A stretch of 64,000 nt of DNA from Siminovitchia fortis (GCF_003605365.2 NZ_QYTU02000004.1:1-64000); one strand, 5' to 3'. Counted from the stretch's first letter, positions 19,676 through 28,143 are shown. Program-made: numbers and translations. Notes: generated by a model from the letters alone, not told the origin.

Positions 19676-20436
19676 GTAAGAAACATCGATTCTTTTTCTG
19701 ATAAAAGTGAGGAGAAGGAAAGGTACCGATCAATTTTAAGCCTTTATCTCTTGGGTGGGGTGTTTGTTTATCTTTATAGCATTCCAAATATCTTTTTTGT
19801 GTATATTGATGATATATGGCGTTTGTTTGATGTTTTACTCTGTTTAAGTTATTTTGTGGTTAGTGCAGTTGCTGCATTTATTGTTTACCGCTTACCAAGT
19901 TATGAGCGACTCGAGACAAACTTGCTTGGTTTCACGGTTTGCTTATGGTCAATGGTGGAGAGCAATTTATATGGGATACAGGCGCTAGTGGATCAACCAT
20001 TCTATCAAGAGCTTTATATCGATCTTCTATTGATCCAATTATTTTTAATTTTATTTTCATTGATCAAGTGGATCCCAGTTCGTACACGAGAAAGGATAGC
20101 CCGTATCGTAACCATTATACTTGGCTCTTTTTTTATATTTCATTTGTTAGGGATTTTTGCTTCCACCAAAGGCATGGGTATTTATGTGTTTTTGTTCGGT
20201 AAAGAGGTAGCAGTAGCTCTCATATGGCCAGGCATAGCTCTATTTTTCTCTGGATTTTGGACACATGTGACCATGGCCGGAGGTATAGACTTAGGTGTTA
20301 CTCCAAAAGAGCGAGCGCGAATGATCGGAGAAGAGAAAGCTATTTGGAACAAGCGATTGGATACAGACGTATAGTCCCGTACTTTGTAGAGGTTCCGAGT
20401 GATATTGATGAGTCCAAGATTGACAGGGATGAATAA
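19676..20436 (+). pseudogene. Immunity-like membrane protein, copy 1, degenerate
   Basis: Aligned with intact copies at 20569 and 22124, this copy has three faults. The start GTG is GTA (19676). The part encoding the cytosolic domain is deleted after GEEKA (about 20340). The remaining 3' end (YLEQAIGYRRIVPYF...) is out of frame, so the open frame stops at 20374. The six-helix membrane part is well preserved (PNIFFVYIDD, YGIQALVDQPFYQE, KWIPVRTRERIARIV), with a stretch nearly identical to copy 2. A TTG at 19751 could still start a 207-residue membrane protein, but no good ribosome site precedes it. Confidence 0.75.
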
Positions 20437-20498
20437 AATATATTTTTGAAAAAGCTATAAGCTGTTGTAGAGAATAATTTGGTACGATAAAAAACGGC

Positions 20499-20550
20499 TT
20501 TAGGAGAGCCTGTGTGACAAGTTGTAGAGAAAATTGTTGCTGCAGCTGCG
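20499..20550 (+). pseudogene. Short remnant of the LXG gene 3' end (fragment A)
   Basis: The 52 bases match the LXG gene around 19406-19460: TTAGGAGAGCCTGTG, CAAGTTG.AGAGAAAATTG and GCTGCAGCTG are shared, with point differences and a stop. It lies between immunity-like copies 1 and 2 and runs directly into the ribosome site of copy 2. Confidence 0.7.
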
Positions 20551-20568
20551 GAATTGAGGTGCAAAATT

Positions 20569-21660
20569 GTGATAAATGTTAATCCTTCTACTCATACATA
20601 CGAAAAAAAGGAAAGTTTTCTCTTTATTTATAGTGGGTATCATTTTTTTTTCGGGGTGTTGGTTCATCTCTATAGTATTCCCAATATCTTTTTTGTTTAC
20701 CTAAATGACACATCACGTTTGTTTGCCATTTTGCTGTGGGGAAGTTATTTTATTGTGAGTGCCATTTCTGCATATGTACACTATCGTTTTTCAGACAATA
20801 TTCGATTGGCAACTTATTCGTTTGTATTCACTGCAGGTCTATGGTCAATGGTGGCCATTAATTTATATGGAATACAGGCGCTGGTGGATCAACCATTTTA
20901 CCAAGAGCTCTATATTAATCTTCTGTGGATTCAATTGTTGTTTATTTTATTTTCATGGATCAAGTGGATCCCAGTTCGTACACGAGAAAGGATAGCCCGT
21001 ATCGTAACCATTATACTTGGCGCTTTTTTTATATTTCATTTGTTGGGGAGTTTTGCTTCCACCAAAGGCATGGGGATTAATGCATTTTTGTTTGGTAAAG
21101 AAGTAGCGGTAGCCCTCATATGGCCAGGCATCGCCCTTTTTCTCACTGGATTTTGGACACGTTTGATTATGGCTGCAGGCATAGACTTAGACATTACGCC
21201 AGAAGAGCGGGCCCGAAGGATGGCTGAAGAGAAAGCACGCGAAGAGGCGCAGAAAAGAAAACCATCAGAAGAAATGCTGTCAAGTGGACGTTACTTGGAG
21301 TATGGAGAGTTGGATTATTACATTGCAGAGGGAATAAGCAGTTATCGGGAAAAGGGATCGAAGACATTTGAAGATGTGGAGTTTTTATATGTAGAGAATG
21401 GCGTCCGTTATTTTAATCGCTTGGATTGGACTCCAACAAAAGAAATGATTTTGTACAAAGAGAACGGGCAATGGTACTGTCAGACAACAGGGCAAGAACC
21501 TGAACGAGTGTTGTTGCCAGAGCATCTAGAAGAGGAAAAGCAAGAATTTGAAGTCGATAAACGTGAATATTTGGAACAAGCAATTGAATACAGACGTATA
21601 GTCCCGTACTTTGTAGCGATTCCGAGTGACATTGATGAGTCCGAGATTGACAGGGGATGA
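20569..21660 (+). CDS. Probable immunity membrane protein, copy 2
   Basis: A 363-residue polytopic membrane protein. Residues 1-210 hold about six hydrophobic helices (for example FFGVLVHLYSIPNIFFVYL, IVTIILGAFFIFHLLGSF, VALIWPGIALFLTGF). The last 150 residues form a charged cytosolic domain (EEMLSSGRYLEYGELDYY, YVENGVRYFNRLDW, QWYCQTTGQEPE). The start is GTG 20569 after TTGAGG, which makes it exactly as long as copy 3. No named family is recognised. Several membrane copies directly after a glycine-zipper LXG gene suggest protection of the inner membrane, as TsaI does for TspA; unproven. Confidence 0.65.
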   Translation: MINVNPSTHTYEKKESFLFIYSGYHFFFGVLVHLYSIPNIFFVYLNDTSRLFAILLWGSYFIVSAISAYVHYRFSDNIRLATYSFVFTAGLWSMVAINLYGIQALVDQPFYQELYINLLWIQLLFILFSWIKWIPVRTRERIARIVTIILGAFFIFHLLGSFASTKGMGINAFLFGKEVAVALIWPGIALFLTGFWTRLIMAAGIDLDITPEERARRMAEEKAREEAQKRKPSEEMLSSGRYLEYGELDYYIAEGISSYREKGSKTFEDVEFLYVENGVRYFNRLDWTPTKEMILYKENGQWYCQTTGQEPERVLLPEHLEEEKQEFEVDKREYLEQAIEYRRIVPYFVAIPSDIDESEIDRG

Positions 21661-21667
21661 ATAAACT

Positions 21668-22112
21668 ATTCAAAACTGGCTTCTAAAATACATGAGTTGA
21701 TGAAACACCCAAAAGGGAAATATATTGTTCAACGTTATGGATATATGCCTAGCAATCTTCCAAAAGAAATAGCCGGATTAAGAAATCTGCTTAGAGTAGG
21801 AGTTGGAGGTCTGTTGAACAGAGCTTCAGGTCCAATGGTGATCTATTATAAAAATGGTCAGAGGTTTAAATTACCACCGGCGTGAAGCTGGTCGGAGTAA
21901 TGCCGTGAACTTGTTCAAGAATGTAAGGAACAATTTCATACCAACAATAAAGGGCGTTGATGTAAAAATTCACTTAAAAATATAAAACCAGGTGGTAGCG
22001 GTTGGCTTGCCGGAACAGCGTTGGATATTGTGGCTGCGTATACCGGTACAACTGGAGGGGCGGCTTAGGTACGATGATTTTCCTTGGCGTCGGTACGGTT
22101 GTTTATGGATTT
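21668..22112 (+). pseudogene. Degenerate copy of the LXG gene C-terminal region (fragment B)
   Basis: From TTCAAAACTGGCTTC (as at 18809 in the LXG gene), this stretch follows the LXG gene to about 19375 with an internal deletion. It encodes KHPKGKYIVQRYGYMPSNLP and VGVGGLLNRASGP almost unchanged, breaks frame after KNGQRF, resumes at IKPGGSGW, skips about 100 bases to LAGTALDI, and has a stop after TTGGAA. It ends in the region just upstream of copy 3's ribosome site. It begins 7 bp after the stop of copy 2. A 62-codon open frame remains but has no start site. Confidence 0.8.
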
Positions 22113-22123
22113 GAGGTGTGGCT

Positions 22124-23215
22124 GTGGGAAGTACCGAATCTTTTTTTGATCAAAGAGAGGAGAAGGAAAGTTACGGATCAAATTTAGGCTTCTATCTTGT
22201 GTTTGGGCTGTTTGTTCATCTTTACAGTATTCCAAATATCTTTTTTGTTTACATAAACGATACTTGGCGCTTGTTTGCGATTGTCCTCTACGTGAGTTAT
22301 CTCATTATTAGCGTAGGTTTTGCGTATGTTGTCAGTTACCACCTTTCAAGTTATGAGCGACTCAAAACGTATCTTCAAGGTATTCCAGCATGTTTATGGT
22401 CAATGGCGGCAATTAACTTGTATGGAATCCAGGCGCTAATCGATCATCCATTTTATCAAGAGGTCTATATCAATCTTCTATGGATCCAAATCTTTTTAAT
22501 TGTATTCACGTGGATCAAATGGATTCCCTTTCGTATACGTGAGCTTGCAGGAAAGGCAGTGACGATTGCGCTAGGAGCCTTTTTCATGTTCCATCTGGCA
22601 GGGGCCTTTAATTCGACGAAAGGCGCGGGCATTTATGTGTTTTTATTTGGGGAGGATGCTGCGGTGGCTCTTATCTGGCCAGGCTGGGCTCTTTTCTTTT
22701 CCTTGTTTTGGACACGTGTGATGATGGTAGCGGGTATCGATTTATATATTACCCCAGAAGAACGAGCGCAAATGATGGCAGAAGAAAAAGCACGCGAAGA
22801 GGCGTCAATACGAAAAGTATCAGAGGAAATGCTGTCAAGTGGGCGTTATTTGGAATATGGTGAGCTAGAATATCCGGATGAGAGTTACCGAGAAAAAGGA
22901 TCGAAGACATTTGAAAATGTGCTATTTTTATATGTGGAAAATGGTGTGCGTCATTTTAGTCGAATGAAATTTGATCCGCCAAAAGAAATGATTTTGTACA
23001 AAGAGCATGGTCAATGGTATTGTCAAACATCTGGACAAGAACCAGAACCAGTATTGCTGCCGGAATGGACGATTCAAAGAGAAGAGGTATTACATGAATT
23101 TGAAGACGATAAACGTGCATATTTAAAGCGAGCGATCAGAGATCGTCTACAAGTCCCATATTTTGTGGAATTGCCAGATGACATTGACGAATCTAGGATT
23201 GATAGGTATGAATAG
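22124..23215 (+). CDS. Probable immunity membrane protein, copy 3
   Basis: A 363-residue paralogue of copy 2 with the same plan: about six helices (HLYSIPNIFFVYIND, LYGIQALIDHPFYQE, KWIPFRIRELAGKAV) and a cytosolic C-terminal domain (EEMLSSGRYLEYGELEY, YVENGVRHFSRMKF, QWYCQTSGQEPEPVLLPE). It is more diverged from copies 1 and 2 than those are from each other. The start is GTG 22124, 7 bp after GAGG. The ribosome site sits inside sequence derived from the LXG gene's 3' region. The function is inferred from position only. Confidence 0.65.
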   Translation: MGSTESFFDQREEKESYGSNLGFYLVFGLFVHLYSIPNIFFVYINDTWRLFAIVLYVSYLIISVGFAYVVSYHLSSYERLKTYLQGIPACLWSMAAINLYGIQALIDHPFYQEVYINLLWIQIFLIVFTWIKWIPFRIRELAGKAVTIALGAFFMFHLAGAFNSTKGAGIYVFLFGEDAAVALIWPGWALFFSLFWTRVMMVAGIDLYITPEERAQMMAEEKAREEASIRKVSEEMLSSGRYLEYGELEYPDESYREKGSKTFENVLFLYVENGVRHFSRMKFDPPKEMILYKEHGQWYCQTSGQEPEPVLLPEWTIQREEVLHEFEDDKRAYLKRAIRDRLQVPYFVELPDDIDESRIDRYE

Positions 23216-23305
23216 TAAGAGTTTTAGGAAACGAGGGTTCGTATATAAGAGTATTGATGCTCTTATTTCATTGTCATAAAAAATAGTTTGAAGGAGGAAT
23301 CTCAG

Positions 23306-23875
23306 GTGAGTGAAACAAATCGAACACAAGTCAGTAAAGAAAGTATGATTGTTTACCCAGGGAAAGGGAGAATGTTGATGCTTTCGATCCTGTCATTGGC
23401 GTTTGTGGCCGTGCTCGTGTGGGCGGCGTTTAATCGAGGGGAAATTGCAGAGGATGCCCAAGGGATCACCACTGTCATCGCACCCATTCTCCCCTTCATC
23501 TTGGTGGTAGGCATCCCGTTCTGTAGCATTTGTACGGTGTATTTATTGTATCGTTTTGTAAAACCGAAGCCATCGCTGCGTATTGATAAAGATGGGATTG
23601 ATGAAAATGCTTCTTTTGTTGGTGTAGGCCAGATCCGTTGGGATGAAATTGAACGGATTGTGATGTATTCGATGATGGGCCAAAAAATGATTGGCATCAT
23701 TCCAAAAGACTTTGAGCCATTCCTGGAGCGACAAAGTGGTGTGAAACGTGCCCTTTTAAGTATGAACAAGAAAAAAGAGATTCCGATCAGTATCCCGCAA
23801 AATGCAAGTGATGTTCCGTTAGAGGCAGTGTTGGAATTTGTTGGGCAGTTTATTGATCATGAGAAAATTGGATAG
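23306..23875 (+). CDS. Two-helix membrane protein, STM3941-like
   Basis: A 189-residue protein with two membrane helices (LMLSILSLAFVAVLVWAAF and VIAPILPFILVVGIPFCSI) followed by a cytosolic domain resembling the bacterial PH-like STM3941 family (SLRIDKDGIDENASFVGVGQ, IRWDEIERIVMY, QKMIGIIPKD). The start is GTG 23306 with a strong AAGGAGG site. Members of this family occur beside polymorphic toxin genes in Bacilli, and a second immunity role is possible. The family assignment is from sequence pattern memory. Confidence 0.55.
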   Translation: MSETNRTQVSKESMIVYPGKGRMLMLSILSLAFVAVLVWAAFNRGEIAEDAQGITTVIAPILPFILVVGIPFCSICTVYLLYRFVKPKPSLRIDKDGIDENASFVGVGQIRWDEIERIVMYSMMGQKMIGIIPKDFEPFLERQSGVKRALLSMNKKKEIPISIPQNASDVPLEAVLEFVGQFIDHEKIG

Positions 23876-23934
23876 GCACATTCAGTTGTACCTCTGATTG
23901 CGATAATGAACAAACCTGAGTGGAGGGATGGACA

Positions 23935-24723
23935 ATGATTCAGGAGAAAAAAGCATTTTCGTTATCGACAGAAGAACTAAGCGTAGCGATGCTGTTGTGT
24001 GGATACGAGCAGGCGGCGGCTGATGCGTTAAAGAACACGCGGGATTGGAAAAGTGACGAACAACTGCAAGAAGTTGTCGGAGAAGCGGAGTTGTTATTAT
24101 GGCGTCGCGGCTATCAAAATGAAAAAGGTGAAATAGATCATGGACTCGAAAGTTTGATTCATCTGTTGATGAGAGCAGAGAAAAAAGTACGTTGCGTGCA
24201 CGATAAAACGGTGATGCTTTTACATAACATGGGGTCTCGGAAAGTGCTTGTGCAAAAATGTGAAGATGGCATGCATAGCTTTTACTACATAGATATGACA
24301 AAGAATAAACAAGGTGAAGATACAATACAAGACTTTTATCAGTTTCCCTCCGAAGAACCGATCGACATGGAGCCCTTTATAATGTCGAGTGAGATGTTCC
24401 AGTCCTTTTCAGTTGCAAAGACCGCAAAACAAATCAACGAATTGCTTTCTGAAGGAGAACATCCTCCAGCTATGCAGGCATTCATGGAATCGTTTGTGAA
24501 GAGTGGATGTTTCCTCAATAATTTTTCATTGATCAAGTCTGACTACATCACAGATGAGAATGAGATTCCGGAAATACATTTGTTTTTACCGTCAAAATCA
24601 TGCATTTGGTATATCGATTACACGGAAGTAGATACGCAAGGTCAAGTATACTTCTATCCTATAGAAGCATCTTCATTAATTCAGATGATCATGACACGGA
24701 TAAAAATGTGGTTTGGTTTTTAA
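23935..24723 (+). CDS. Acidic protein of unknown function, tandem paralogue 1
   Basis: A 262-residue soluble protein paired with the next gene. Shared blocks are FSLSTEELSVAMLLCGYE near the start, an RRGY turn about residue 62, a KKVRCVHDK block at about 85, a DFYQFPSEEP block mid-protein and a C-terminal KSCIWYIDY strand. The start is ATG 23935 after GGAGGG. The N-terminal pattern and placement after a T7SS effector recall EspG-like chaperones of mycobacterial ESX systems, but the similarity is too weak to assign. No signal peptide or membrane helix. Confidence 0.6.
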   Translation: MIQEKKAFSLSTEELSVAMLLCGYEQAAADALKNTRDWKSDEQLQEVVGEAELLLWRRGYQNEKGEIDHGLESLIHLLMRAEKKVRCVHDKTVMLLHNMGSRKVLVQKCEDGMHSFYYIDMTKNKQGEDTIQDFYQFPSEEPIDMEPFIMSSEMFQSFSVAKTAKQINELLSEGEHPPAMQAFMESFVKSGCFLNNFSLIKSDYITDENEIPEIHLFLPSKSCIWYIDYTEVDTQGQVYFYPIEASSLIQMIMTRIKMWFGF

Positions 24724-24756
24724 AAAAGAGCGGATGTGCCTATGGAGGGATGGATG

Positions 24757-25551
24757 ATGAACTTGTTAAAAGAAAAGAGGATCGCCTTATCGACAGATGA
24801 ATTTATTGGAGTGCTCGCCTTGTGCGGTTATGAGGATGTGGCACGTGAAGCCTCATTGCTAAAGCGGGATATGACAGAGGAACAGCTAGGCGCTTTCGCG
24901 CATCACGTAGAAAGGCTGTTAAAGCATCGCGGTTATTGGGATGAAACCCGTTCAACACAACTAGTCCAAGAAGTAGAAGACCTGATTCATGCTGTGATAA
25001 AGGCGCCAAAAAAGGTTCGTTGCGTATATGGACAGTATGCATTAATATTTCATCATCTGGCAGATGGAGGCAGGATTGTCCAACGTTTCGAAGGTATGGA
25101 TCATATGTTTACGATGATTAGTGGTAATCTTGATTATGTAGAGCATCTGATCGACTTTTATGGTTTACCTGAGGAAGAGCCAAAAGAGGGGGTCGCACCA
25201 TTTAAGATCGAAAGAGAACTGTTTGATTCCATGGGTACATATACAGATGAAGAAATAGACGCAATTTGTGAGGATGAGGATCATCCAATCTCTTTCCGCT
25301 CCTTTTTAAGAGACTTTCAAGAACGTCATGCTGCTTTTGATTCAATTACGTTTATGTTCGGGGAAGAAGAGGAAGAGGAGCAGCGCGATGAGCCAGTATA
25401 TCTATTTTTAAGAGGAAAGTCGTGTGTGTGGTTTCTAGATTATAGCTTCGTAATGGAAGCAGATGAAATAGATGTATATCCTGTGGAAATGAAGGAATAT
25501 ATGAAACTGATTGCAGAGGAAGAGCTTCCAGCTTGGTTGGAACGGAATTAA
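24757..25551 (+). CDS. Acidic protein of unknown function, tandem paralogue 2
   Basis: 264 residues, aligned over the full length with the previous gene: IALSTDEFIGVLALCGYED, KHRGYWDE, KKVRCVYGQ, DFYGLPEEEPKEG, KSCVWFLDYS. An acidic run (GEEEEEEQRDEP) precedes the last strand. The start is ATG 24757 with the same GGAGGGATGG leader as paralogue 1, showing the duplication included the ribosome site. Last intact gene of the effector module. Unknown function. Confidence 0.6.
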   Translation: MNLLKEKRIALSTDEFIGVLALCGYEDVAREASLLKRDMTEEQLGAFAHHVERLLKHRGYWDETRSTQLVQEVEDLIHAVIKAPKKVRCVYGQYALIFHHLADGGRIVQRFEGMDHMFTMISGNLDYVEHLIDFYGLPEEEPKEGVAPFKIERELFDSMGTYTDEEIDAICEDEDHPISFRSFLRDFQERHAAFDSITFMFGEEEEEEQRDEPVYLFLRGKSCVWFLDYSFVMEADEIDVYPVEMKEYMKLIAEEELPAWLERN

Positions 25552-25632
25552 CATCACAGAAGTATACTTTTCTTGGTGGCGAGCTTTCTAAAGGAGCTCG
25601 TCATCTTACTATGCGATCAAGAGTGATCTCCA

Positions 25633-25961
25633 ATGGAATTTCCATATAAAAATAAAGATTGCTACGTGTTTACATTGAAGATACTGAAAATGTAAAATTT
25701 GTCAGCCCTAATATAACTGATTTTATTAATGAATTAAAAAGCCAACCTGGCAAAAAAATTTGGATCGTTGGTGAAGGAGAACTGTTACATTCTTTTATAC
25801 AAGAGAATTTAATTGATGAACTTATCGTAACAGTTGCACCAACCATAATCGGCAAAGGAATTCCTTTATTTAAAGAGGGGGATTATCAATTAGACCTTTC
25901 ATTGAAAGGAACAAGGAACTTTAATCAATTTGTTGAATTGCATTATGAGGTTAAGAGGTAA
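25633..25961 (+). pseudogene. Remnant of a dihydrofolate-reductase-like (RibD C-terminal, YwjB-like) gene
   Basis: The 3' half encodes a RibD-C/YwjB-like end: KKIWIVGEGELLHSFIQ, DELIVTVAPTIIGKGIPLF, then QFVELHYEVKR. The N-terminal half is missing. Upstream, the expected FPYKNKDCYVF is readable in another frame (from 25633), so there is also a frameshift near 25670. Not expected to be functional. It marks the right edge of intact T7SS-module genes. Confidence 0.7.
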
Positions 25962-26087
25962 AACGTCTGACAAATAAAAAAATATGCAAGTAAAAGCTCT
26001 CCTTATTATAGCTGTTTTAAAAAAACGCACGTTCGAAAAGTAAGGAATATTTGTGATTTAAAATAATAGACCGTTTTTTAATGAAGA

Positions 26088-26113
26088 AAGCTAGTCACAA
26101 AAGTGATTAGCTT
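26088..26113 (-). terminator. Hairpin at the end of the Uma2-like gene
   Basis: AAGCTAGTCAC and GTGATTAGCTT pair with a 4-base loop, overlapping the minus-strand stop codon. The following U-tract is weak (TCTTCATT). The 145 bp between it and the RibD-like remnant show no gene. Confidence 0.4.
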
Positions 26114-26685
26114 AGGTTGAATAATTCATTGGTATTTATCTTAAATTCTTTAAAATGGTTTGAGGTAACAATTTCCCCTAGATTAACCAGAGTGAATTGA
26201 ATCTCTCCATCTTGATCCAGGAAATAAACCATTATACGATTTTCCATAGGGTCTACTATCCAGTATTCTTTAACACCGAAATTCATGTATAAATTCAGCT
26301 TTGTAATCATATCGTGCGATTTATTTGAAGGACTCAATATTTCAATAATAAAATCAGGAGCTCCGATGTATTCATTTTCAGTGAAGTTACCTTGGTTACA
26401 AACTACAAATAGATCGGGGACAACTGTCTTTTTTTCATCTTTACTTTCGTTATTAAAGACGACGTCAGTTGGTGCAGCGAATACCTTGCATTTACTCCCC
26501 TTCAATAAATTGTATAACTCACCGTGCAAATAAGATGATATCTCTTGATGTTTGATGCTTGGAGATGGAGTCATATATATAACACCATCGATAAATTCTA
26601 ACCTTTTATCTGTTTTCTTCCGTTCAGATTCAAATTCTTCATAGGTGCTATACCTTTCATTTAATAAACTCAAAGCAATCACCAC
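26107..26685 (-). CDS. Uma2 family (DUF820) putative endonuclease
   Basis: A 192-residue protein of the Uma2/DUF820 family, which has a PD-(D/E)XK nuclease-like fold. Visible family marks are RLEFIDGVIYMTPSPSIKHQEI near the N-terminus, VVPDLFVVC, and APDFIIEILSPSNKSHD followed by K(L/N)LYMNFGVKEYWIVDP. These give the Asp and Glu-x-x-Ser pattern of the active site. It begins with GTG codons (26685 or 26682) after AGGGTGG. Members are common in cyanobacteria and scattered in Bacilli, often near mobile DNA; cellular role unknown. Confidence 0.85.
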   Translation of the reverse strand: MVIALSLLNERYSTYEEFESERKKTDKRLEFIDGVIYMTPSPSIKHQEISSYLHGELYNLLKGSKCKVFAAPTDVVFNNESKDEKKTVVPDLFVVCNQGNFTENEYIGAPDFIIEILSPSNKSHDMITKLNLYMNFGVKEYWIVDPMENRIMVYFLDQDGEIQFTLVNLGEIVTSNHFKEFKINTNELFNLS

Positions 26686-26726
26686 CCTAAGTCAATTATA
26701 CTCGAATTAATAACCAAAAAGAAATA

Positions 26727-26828
26727 ATGATGCGCGACACCCTCGCATTTGATTCGGAGGGGGATATACACTTCTATGAGGAATTGGGATTACTTATTCC
26801 GCCGAGCGCAATTAATAATATCCTCTGA
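26727..26828 (+). pseudogene. Possible remnant of a MerR-type regulator N-terminus
   Basis: A 33-codon frame ends with IHFYEELGLLIPPS, which resembles the start of MerR proteins (helix-turn-helix followed by YYE.IGLL). The expected residues before and after are missing. It lies in the 538-bp gap 26686-27223, which otherwise holds only the second repeat copy. Weak evidence. Confidence 0.2.
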
Positions 26829-26881
26829 TATACCTTTCGATGAAATTGTGTCAATTCAATGAAATCGTTTTCTGGAAAATG

Positions 26882-26962
26882 GATAAGATCAAGTTCTCTC
26901 TAAAGGGGTAACAGTGCCTTAAAGAAGGTGCGCGTAGACCTCCGCAATTTTCAATACTTTAA
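26882..26962. repeat. Imperfect repeat, copy 2 (right of the T7SS block)
   Basis: Same orientation as 4366-4479, sharing GATAAGATCAAG, AAGGGGTAACAGTGCCT and CTCCGCAATTTTCAA, ending in CTTTAA. It lacks about 40 central bases. The copies are 22.5 kb apart and enclose the secretion and effector genes. Confidence 0.6.
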
Positions 26963-27223
26963 TATCGGCGTTATATCAACGTTTACAGGTTATCTCATTT
27001 ATGATGGGGCAGCCTGTTTTTGTTTAAAAAAAGATAAGTGAACCCTGATAGAGGGCGTTTATTATATCCTTTATCCTTGTTTAAACCAATGCCGGGATAT
27101 GAGATAATATAGTAATACACCAGATCAGGGAACAACTCCGTTTATTGTATGTTTTCGTGTGTTTTTTAAAAAATTAAGATACGATATTTATAGCCAGATT
27201 TAAATAGGAGGTACGGAAAAAGA

Positions 27224-28036
27224 ATGAGTGGATTTCCGAAAGATGCTATGCGTATGCTGAAAGAGACGAGTCGTACATTTTATATTCCGATTACTTTTTT
27301 GCAAAAGGAGTTAAAGTATTCGGTTGCAGCTGCTTATTTAGTATTTCGGGCAATTGATGAAATTGAAGACCATGAAGAATTGGACAATGATGTAAAATGC
27401 ACGATCTTAATGAAAGTAAGCGAATTATTTAAACAACCATTTGATAACCAAGAGTATTTAAGAATTCTTGGACGGACAAAAGATCAAATGCCCGAAGTTA
27501 CACTTCGTTTAGAAGAATGGCTGCAAGCTTGTCCAAAAGATGCCCTGCCAATCGTTACGAACGCTGCTTCTGAAATGGCATTTGGTATGGCAAAATGGGC
27601 AAAAGCAAACTGGGATATCCGCACATGTGAAGATTTGGATGACTACACATATTACGTTGCAGGACTTGTTGGAGTCATGCTGTCGGACCTTTGGGAGCAT
27701 TATGGCGAAGAAAAAACAGACCGGGAACTTGCCATTGGTTATGGGCGCGGGCTTCAGGCCGTAAACATTTTGCGCAATGAAAAGGAAGATTGGGATGAAC
27801 GTGGTGTAAGCTTCGTACCCGACGGCTGGAATCGTGCAAAGCTATTTGAATATGCAGAGGTAAACTTGGCAAAGGCAGATGAATATATGAAGTTTCTAAA
27901 AAAGAAAAGCATTTTATTATTCTGCCGTCTGCCGCTTGCCCTGGCTCAGAAAACGTTAAAAGCGATGAAAGAGGGACGGGAAAAAATCACACGTGCAGAA
28001 GTAGAACAAACGGTAGAAGAAGTTCAAATCAGTTAA
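27224..28036 (+). CDS. Squalene/phytoene synthase family protein
   Basis: A 270-residue all-helical prenyl-transferase-like protein. The first Asp-rich motif is intact (DEIED, residues 45-49, in FRAIDEIEDHEE). The second motif region reads NILRNEKEDWDERG, where families that condense two prenyl diphosphates usually have D-x-x-x-D. The first Asp is Asn here. It may make a C30 product, or act as a prenyl-diphosphate phosphatase as reported for B. subtilis YisP. An AGGAGG site precedes the ATG. The next gene on this strand is a type 2 IPP isomerase, which supports an isoprenoid role. Confidence 0.8.
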   Translation: MSGFPKDAMRMLKETSRTFYIPITFLQKELKYSVAAAYLVFRAIDEIEDHEELDNDVKCTILMKVSELFKQPFDNQEYLRILGRTKDQMPEVTLRLEEWLQACPKDALPIVTNAASEMAFGMAKWAKANWDIRTCEDLDDYTYYVAGLVGVMLSDLWEHYGEEKTDRELAIGYGRGLQAVNILRNEKEDWDERGVSFVPDGWNRAKLFEYAEVNLAKADEYMKFLKKKSILLFCRLPLALAQKTLKAMKEGREKITRAEVEQTVEEVQIS

Positions 28037-28143
28037 TTCCATGTTTCAGGTGCAGAGAACGCTTTAGATTTATTAATCCCCGTCTCCCCTATGGAGCGGC
28101 TGCGAAATCTGTAAGAATATTGATGATAAGGCAGGTGTTGGCG

